From NCBI GenBank assembly GCA_030765065.1, contig CM060977.1, positions 160,279,052 to 160,343,051 on the forward strand: a stretch of DNA of 64,000 nt, read 5' to 3'. Of the stretch, positions 57,991-64,000 are shown piece by piece. The notes beneath the pieces were generated by a model, which saw only the letters and a list, made by a program, of their open reading frames with translations, ran no database searches and was not told the origin of the DNA. The position numbers and the translations under genes are program-made. Positions within the stretch are counted from its first letter, which is position 1; every line of letters starts with the position of its first letter. The stretch is from Deroplatys truncata. Its lineage: Eukaryota; Arthropoda; Insecta; Mantodea; Mantidae.

Positions 57991-58797
57991 ACTCTACCAA
58001 GGTAGAGAAGAAATTGCATTGCACCCAAAAATTCGGTTTATAGATTTATAGCCTCCTGAATCTAAAACAGAAAACATTTTTAGAAAAAAAAAGAAGGTCC
58101 ATGCATGTGTCTGAGGGTGTATGTATATATGTATCTGTAAACAGCATAACTCAAAAACGAAAACTTGGTATTTAAGTTCAGTATCTCCCAAAGATGGAAG
58201 TATGTTCGAAATTTTTTATTTTCTCAAAAACGGATCTCACGATTTTGATTAAAATGCCATTTATTTAAGGTATTTATATGATATCTTAATTTTTCTGGGA
58301 ATAGCACGTGGAGTCTCATCATTCGGAACAAATTCTCTGTAATGTTGTATAACTGGTAAAGGTTAAGAGATTGACAAAAACGTACTACACAAAGAATATA
58401 GACCTTTCTTAGATGCTCTCTAAAACACTTTATTTCAAATAACTCATTTTGTAGTATCAGCTCTTTCTGAGATATCTTGGTTTATTATTGGTTTAACTTT
58501 TCAATTCTTTGATATTTTTTAAGTGTTGTAGCTATTCATGTTTTCTCGCGACATCACGTCAAGAGCGTGAAATTTCAAGGTCTGGATGTGGCCTCTCCCT
58601 TATAAACACTCGACTATCAATTCTGTTTCCTCTTTAACCCTTGTAACTTCAAAGAAATGTATAATAAAACTATTCCTGCTCAGGTTTATTCGATTAACGA
58701 ACTAGATAGAAAAATAAATTCTAGAATAGTTTGCAGAAGCAACATAAAAATATACAATAGCAGGGTAGACAAAATCATGTGAATGCGACATATAAGA
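57991..58797 (+). repeat. R870 repeat, old copy
   Basis: Runs from 'actctaccaaggtagagaag' through 'cacccaaaaattcgg', 'aacagcataactcaaaaacgaaa' and 'cgattttgattaaaat' to 'agggtagacaaaatcatgtgaatgcgac'. One of the most diverged copies. Confidence 0.7.
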
Positions 58798-59054
58798 CTT
58801 TTTAAAACAATTGTAATGGCTGTTAACTTGAACGACAAATTTCAAAAATTTTCAAGGATTGCAGCTTCGATAGTTGTGAATATTATATTACTCTGTATGT
58901 TTGTTTATAAATTTGGTATAGTGATTCTTAAAAACATGATAAATTGTTTAAAGCGATAAATAAGTTGATTTTTGAGTAGACGTAAGTAATAAAACGGATT
59001 TAGTGCAACGCGAGAAATATAATATGGGATTAACATTTAAATATATGCCTCGAG

Positions 59055-59240
59055 AATTATTAATAATAATTATAATAATAATATTAGTAGCAGCAGTAGT
59101 AGTAGTACCAGTAGTAGTAGCAGTAGTAGTAGTATAGCAGTAGTATTAGTAGTAGTAGTATTAGTAGCAGAAGTCAGTAGTAGTAGTAGTAGTAGCAGTA
59201 GCAGTAATAGTAGCGGAGTAGCAGAAGCAGAAATAGTAGT
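59055..59240. repeat. (AGT)n/(AGC)n degenerate microsatellite
   Basis: Interrupted AGT and AGC units directly downstream (in LINE orientation) of the R1-like fragment. Confidence 0.9.
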
Positions 59241-60188
59241 TTTTTTATAGTATGGGAAAATCTTCCAAAGACATCACTGTATGTGGGAGTTGGGTTTTTC
59301 CCAACTAAAAGCCCCTACTTTCTGCCATATGTGATTGCGTCTGTTGGAACTGCTGGAAGCATTACTTCAAGAGAGGATGACACTATGGTATTCACTTTTC
59401 CTGTTTACTAACATCAAGGTTTAGTTATCTCTGTTTTGATTCATTATCCGTTTATCATAGTCATGTTTCTCTTGTATAACTTCCTTAATAAATATTGCAA
59501 TGGCTTTCCATTTATTTTCGTTTTCAAGCATATGTGCAACTATATCTTCTACTGTTAACTTTCCTATTTTATTTTCCAAACACTTCCTCTTTTCTTTCCA
59601 GTTTATACATTTAAATATATTGTGTTCTGGCGTATCTTTCTCTCCACAGTGTAAGCATGTTTCACTTGAGGCTAAATCCAAACGAAGCAAAAACCTTCTA
59701 AAACATCCATGTCCTGATAAAAGTTGGGTTAAATAATACTCAGTCTCTCCATGCTTTCTGTCTATCCATTTTTAATGTCAGGTATGAGACTTTTGGTCCA
59801 TTGACCTGTTTTATCCTAACTGCCATGGCTTTAATATATTTTCTTTTACTATCCTTTTTTAAAATCCCTTTTAATCCACTCGTGTGCTTTCTTTCTTTAA
59901 CTAATAAGTGTATCAGGATCATTCCCTCAATGATCTGTATTGCTTTTGTTGAAATTATTCTATATCCACTGGCTATTCTTATTGAAATCTTTCTTTGCGG
60001 TTTTTCTATAAGCTTTCTATATATGGTTTTTTCTACCCAATCTGCCCAGATTGTCGCTCCATACAGAATGATGGAGTTCGCTACGTTACCTAGTATACGT
60101 CTTTTATCAGCTCTAGATCCTCCTATATTTGGCATTAATCGGCTTAAAGTTGCCACGATCTTTTCTGCTTTCTTTGTTACACTTTGAA
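59240..60188 (-). pseudogene. R1-like non-LTR retrotransposon, 5'-truncated 3' part
   Basis: The minus-strand frame from about 60188 to 59740 reads TKKAEKIVATLSRLMPNIGG, SIILYGATIWADW and RKISIRIASGYRIISTKAIQ, then IEGMILIHLLVKERK. This is the post-RT region of R1-clade elements ('LSRLMPN.GG', 'LYGA..WAD', 'R.ASAYRT.S..A..VIAG..P..LL..ER'). After a frame break the C-terminal knuckle follows at 59421-59690: ASSETCLHCGEKDTPEHNIF, KCINWKEKRK and DIVAHMLENENKWKAI. The 3' end is a run of seven A (59240-59246 on the minus strand) joined to the AGT/ACT repeat. The RT and endonuclease are missing. Confidence 0.82.
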
Positions 60189-60829
60189 TAGTAGTAGTGT
60201 TAGTAGTAGTGTTAGTAGTAGTAGTAGTGGTAGTAGTAGTAGTAGTAGTAGAAGTAGTAGTAGTGGTAGTAGTAGTAGTGGTAGTAGTGGTAGTAGTAGT
60301 AGTGGTAGTAGTAGTAGTGGTAGTAGTAGAAGTAGTAGTGGTAGTAGTGGTAGTAGTAGTAGTAGTAGAAGTAGTAGTAGTAGTGGTAGTAGTAGTAGTA
60401 GTAGTGGTAGTAGTAGTAGTAGTGGTAGTAGTAGTAGTAGTAGTGGTAGTAGTAGTAGAAGTAGTAGTAGTAGCAGAAGTAGTAGTAGTAGTGGTAGTAG
60501 TGGTAGTAGTAGTAGTAGTAGTAGTGGTAGTAGTAGTAGTAGTAGTAGTGGTAGTAGTAGTGGTAGTAGTGGTAGAAGTAGTAGTAGTAGAAGTAGTAGT
60601 AGTAGTGGTAGTAGTAGTAGTGGTAGTAGTAGTAGTAGTAGTAGTGGTAGTAGTAGTAGTGGTAGTAGTAGTAGAAGTAGTAGTAGTAGAAGTAGTAGTA
60701 GTAGAAGTAGTAGTAGTAGTAGAAGTAGTAGTAGTAGTAGAAGTAGTAGTAGTAGTAGTAGTGGTAGTAGTAGTGGTAGTAGTGGTAGTAGTAGTAGAAG
60801 TAGTAGTAGTAGAAGTAGTAGTAGTAGTG

Positions 60830-60860
<31 letters not shown>

Positions 60861-60871
60861 TAGTAGTAGTG

Positions 60872-60902
<31 letters not shown>

Positions 60903-61078
60903 TAGTAGTAGAAGTAGTAGTAGTAGAAGTAGTAGTAGAAGTAGTAGTAGTAGAAGTAGTAGTAGTAGTAGTGGTAGTAGTAGTAGTAGTAGTGGTAGTA
61001 GTAGTAGTGGTAGTACTAGCAGTAGTAGTGGTAGTAGTGGTAGTAATAGTAGTAGTGGTAGTAGTAGTAGTAGTAGTC

Positions 61079-61116
<38 letters not shown>

Positions 61117-61200
61117 CGTAGTAGTAGTAGCAGTAACAGAAGCAGCAGTAGTAGTATTAAAAGTAGTAGTAGTAGTGGTGGTGGTGGTGGTGGTGGTGGT
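60184..61200. repeat. Kilobase-long (AGT)n/(ACT)n trinucleotide repeat
   Basis: About 1,015 bases of AGT units with regular GGT and AGA interruptions, ending in (GGT)n at 61175-61200. Frames of 345-491 codons on both strands encode only poly-Ser, poly-Val or poly-Thr and are artefacts. One of them is fused in frame to the R1-like fragment by chance. Confidence 0.95.
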
Positions 61201-63393
61201 GAAAGAAACCAACATTACATCTTTTTGTGGATGAAGCTAAAGTCGTAAATTCACAAACAAAAGACTTTTCTAACGACATCAAGTAGTAGTGTCCATTTAT
61301 AGATCAACGCAAATGGCTTTCTAATAGTGTTCTGCGTAACTTGGCGTTAGGGTACTGCGTACGGTACATGTTGTCTCCTCTTGTAAAATTCCTAAAATAA
61401 TCGCAATTGACTTCGTCGGCAAGGGCAATCACATTATGTCGAAATGGGAAATTTAGCTTCAGAAATGTTTTCGGCTGTATCTGTTTAGAGGACAATGGAT
61501 TAGGTGGCTTATGAAACTGATACCATGCATTACTAACAAAGTATAGAGGAATATTGTAACACTCCACGCGGGTGGTTACCCCGCGGTAGGTGATTACACT
61601 TTTGGTAGCTGAGGCAGGGGATGCGTCGGTACTGGGGTGGTAGGCAGGCCAGGGTGGCGTTCTAGGATAGGGGGTATTTAATAATACACAGGGGATGCAT
61701 TGACCCAACAGATTGTATTATTGCTTTTAGTGTAAGTACATTCGGGCCCGTAACTGGGTCACTCAGTTTGGGGTGAAGCCCCGGCAAATTAGCAGAACTT
61801 AGAGGAGACTCATTCTTACCTGAGTAACTGGTGACGATGTTACAGCGGCGATTCCCGCAATGTCTCAGACAAGGGTCTCGAGTCTGATTCAACAACTGAC
61901 AACTGATCTGACGACTCTCCTGATAACTGATCGCAATTGAACAACTGACCTCGCTCGAGTCAAAACCCCGTAGTATAAATATATAGCTAAGAGCTGACAC
62001 GGCGTTCTTTAGCGTGGTCGTGTTTAGGTAACCTGATTTCGACATTTTACGAATGGTTATGTCGTATGATGTAAACCTCGGCGCTCGACCTGGTCCGCTA
62101 CTTCGGTCCCAGGTTCGCCAAATTCCGACCCGGAATTTAAAATTCAAAAGGAGGGCAAACATCTTAGGGGGTACTTAAACTGTCCACTTAGACGAGGGTT
62201 GGTAGAAAAAGAAAAAAAAATAATGGTTTGAGCCTTATACAATTGAAATGCTCGGGGGTACTCTGCTGTCCAAGACTCGGATACCAGGGACAAATTTTTT
62301 TTAAGTGTTGGTGAGTACGTTAGGGGTGGGTTCGACTGCGCACCGCAGCCTGCTGCAAATCTTTGTCTCTTCTCTGCTGATTGCTTACTTCCGTGCCCGG
62401 AGGTGAACTTTGCCTTGAATATTTGAGTGTTCTGTACAGAACTGCTGATTGACTCTGCATACGTAGCTATTTTCTTGGTAACGTAGGATTTATTGCCGCC
62501 CATGCTGCATTTCTTTGGTCAAGCAGTGGCGTTCTCTCAGAGCGCACCAATTCTTCGTGGTCTGGCGCGACTTCCGTGGTGAGTTACTGGCGTTCGTACT
62601 CTGGTGGGCACTATTCGACCTGGGTCTTTTTGTTGGTTGATTCTCTTCGGGCTGTCTCTTGGTGCGCAGCAACAGGGTTGTTTTTCGAAGATGGAGTTTA
62701 GTTCGGATAGGTGGGAAAGATTATGCGTTTTAAATTCTTACGGGATGAGACTAAACACAGCAGAGAAAAGGTAACTTTAGAAAGTGAATGGGTACCCCTG
62801 CCGATTCCTTGTCTCTCCAAATTTTGAAAAAGAGGGGAAAAAAACACGGAACGCCAGCGAAGCCGCGGGTTAAAGCTAATATAGGGTAAAGACGGTTTGG
62901 ATTTCTTAGTGTGGAAGCGGACGTGATACGAGTTAGATACCGTGCCAAAGAAGCTTTAGCTATTTTGTGCGCCATATTTGAAATATTTAGGACTCCATGG
63001 GTTTGCTAGTAATGTTTTAAAGCTTACACAGTCACCATTGTAATGCAACTCATGGGATGATTACTGCGTGTTGCATGGTAATACTCTCGGCAAGATTGTG
63101 CACGTTTTGGGACGGGATGGTGTTCACGCGGCGCGTATACATGCTGAAAATCTTAAATGCACAACTTTCTACATGCCGCTGGCATTGCGCGACATCTTTG
63201 GTGATATAATAATCATCAGTGTCTCTAACACAGTAAGGTAGGTATCGCAAAATTAATCACAGAAGTTTTGTTCCACTAGGAAGCTATTTGGTCCATTTTC
63301 ACTTATATATGCAGGATTCATGATCTAAACTGTAAATAAAAGATGAATTGGCCTGCATATATTCAAGTGAATCAAGAAGAGAAAGTAGATAAA
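61201..63393. other. Unassigned 2.2-kb stretch, partly GC-richer
   Basis: Overlapping minus-strand frames at 61304-61708, 61662-62162, 62144-62503 and 62490-62672 (60-166 codons) show no domain I recognise. A 'tggcgaacctgggacc' (minus strand, about 62104-62119) looks a little like a retroelement primer-binding site, but no paired LTR was found. Could be an unknown element. Confidence 0.3.
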
Positions 63394-63395
63394 TA

Positions 63396-63925
63396 CAGGT
63401 GGCACTATTTATATTTTGAGCCTAATGATTAAAACAAAGTAATTTCTGATTGAAAACTGCTTTATAGTTTTTCAAAATATTCTCCTTTATGATCAATACA
63501 CTTCGCATACGTTTAAACCATTTGCCAAAGCATTTATTCCAGACTTCTTGAGACACCTCCAAAACATGGCTTTTAAAGGCATCAACAGCTCCTTCTACAA
63601 AAGAAAATCGTTGTCCACGCAATTTATTCTTAATGTTCGTAAACAAAAAGAAGTCATTTGGTGTCAAATCAGGACTGTATGGCGAATGACCTATCAATTC
63701 GATTTTTTGAGCCTTCAAATACTCTGTTGTTAGACGAGATGTGTGTGCGCTCGCATTGTCTTCATGAATAACGATCCTACGGTTCTTGTTGGTTTTCCTT
63801 ACTTCACCGAAGACTTCCGGCGAACAAATGGTTGTGTACCATTCGGCATTGACCGTTTTACGTTCCTCTAAAGGCACAGTTGCCACATGGCCAGTTTTGC
63901 TGAAAAAGTAGTCGACCATTAGTAG
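63396..63925 (-). pseudogene. Second mariner copy, 3' half only
   Basis: The right end of the family (GGCACTATTTATATTTTGAG) is at 63399, next to a TA at 63394. The transposase reads from about 63925 down: YFFSKTGHVATVPLEERKTV, RRIVIHEDNASAHTS (second Asp present, unlike the 7-kb copy), YSPDLTPNDFF (third Asp), to the natural stop at 63422. Upstream of the FFSKTGH block the sequence no longer matches mariner, so the 5' half is deleted or replaced. The element, or whatever replaced it, runs off the window. Confidence 0.85.
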
Positions 63926-64000
63926 AGGATATAGGTCCATCCTGGCGCACTTTTTGCGTTTATATGGGAAAGGATATGGAATACGAGGGTATATGCGGAG
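63926..64000. other. Sequence replacing the mariner 5' half
   Basis: The last 75 bases do not match the corresponding part of the copy at 7.0-8.3 kb ('acaaaagttgttcgcactcg'). Origin unknown. Confidence 0.4.

Noticed and set aside
59740..61248. Long open frames (345-491 codons) of poly-Thr, poly-Ser or poly-Val
   Set aside because: They are translations of the AGT/ACT microsatellite in different frames. Only the C-terminal part of the longest one (R1-like) is meaningful.
62100..62170. LTR retrotransposon primer-binding site
   Set aside because: 'tggcgaacctggg' is only vaguely like known sites, and no matching LTR pair or gag/pol sequence was found nearby.

Overview
This is an animal nuclear genome window, most likely from an arthropod and probably an insect. 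The evidence is one spliced ammonium-transporter gene with GT-AG introns, mariner, Tc1, PIF/Harbinger, Penelope and R1-like elements of kinds common in insects, several tRNA-derived SINEs, and AT-rich, microsatellite-rich filler. No species can be named from the sequence alone. Almost every open reading frame that is not an Amt exon is a transposon remnant or a low-complexity artefact.

Host gene. Four exons of an Amt-type ammonium transporter lie on the minus strand: 32169-32396, 17454-17668, 11449-11682 and 2908-3019, in 5'-to-3' order. Their phases match exactly and together they give about 263 codons of the transporter core, from roughly TM3 to TM8. The introns are 14.5, 5.8 and 8.4 kb and are packed with transposons. 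The N-terminal exons were not found to the right, and the C-terminal exons must lie left of base 1.

Region 1-32.4 kb (Amt introns). It holds many copies of an approximately 850-base non-autonomous repeat (called R870 here), an inverted duplication of mariner transposase sequence (4.5-4.9 kb), a near-complete dead mariner (7.0-8.3 kb), a 2.7-kb PIF/Harbinger with both its transposase and its Myb/SANT gene (13.2-15.9 kb), and a (CCAT)n tract. It also holds a Penelope fragment (20.4-21.2 kb), a repeat split by a SINE with a 13-base target duplication, a degenerate non-LTR element (22.3-25.8 kb), a second internally deleted Harbinger carrying a nested R870 (27.7-29.5 kb), and a Tc1 element (30.7-31.9 kb).

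Region 32.5-41.7 kb. It is mainly SINEs of three families (one SINE inserted in another), a fragment of a DUF4817/HTH-type element, and more R870.

Region 41.7-54.5 kb is the most interesting part. It is one 12,764-base element with inverted repeats of about 3.9 kb, termini 5'-AGTAGTATTAG, and a 6-base target duplication TACCAC. Its core carries one intact 211-codon gene that resembles the N-terminal domain of Polinton/Maverick-type protein-primed DNA polymerase, preceded by a TATA box and followed directly by a 142-base tandem array. I read it as a non-autonomous Polinton derivative. Its huge inverted repeats have captured R870 copies, YY1-like and CCAAT-like motif arrays, and a hairpin at each tip.

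Region 54.5-64 kb. It has a truncated SINE, two non-LTR C-terminal remnants (one R1-like fragment embedded in an ACT/AGT microsatellite more than 1 kb long), an old R870 copy and the end of a second mariner. About 2 kb near 61-63 kb is unassigned.
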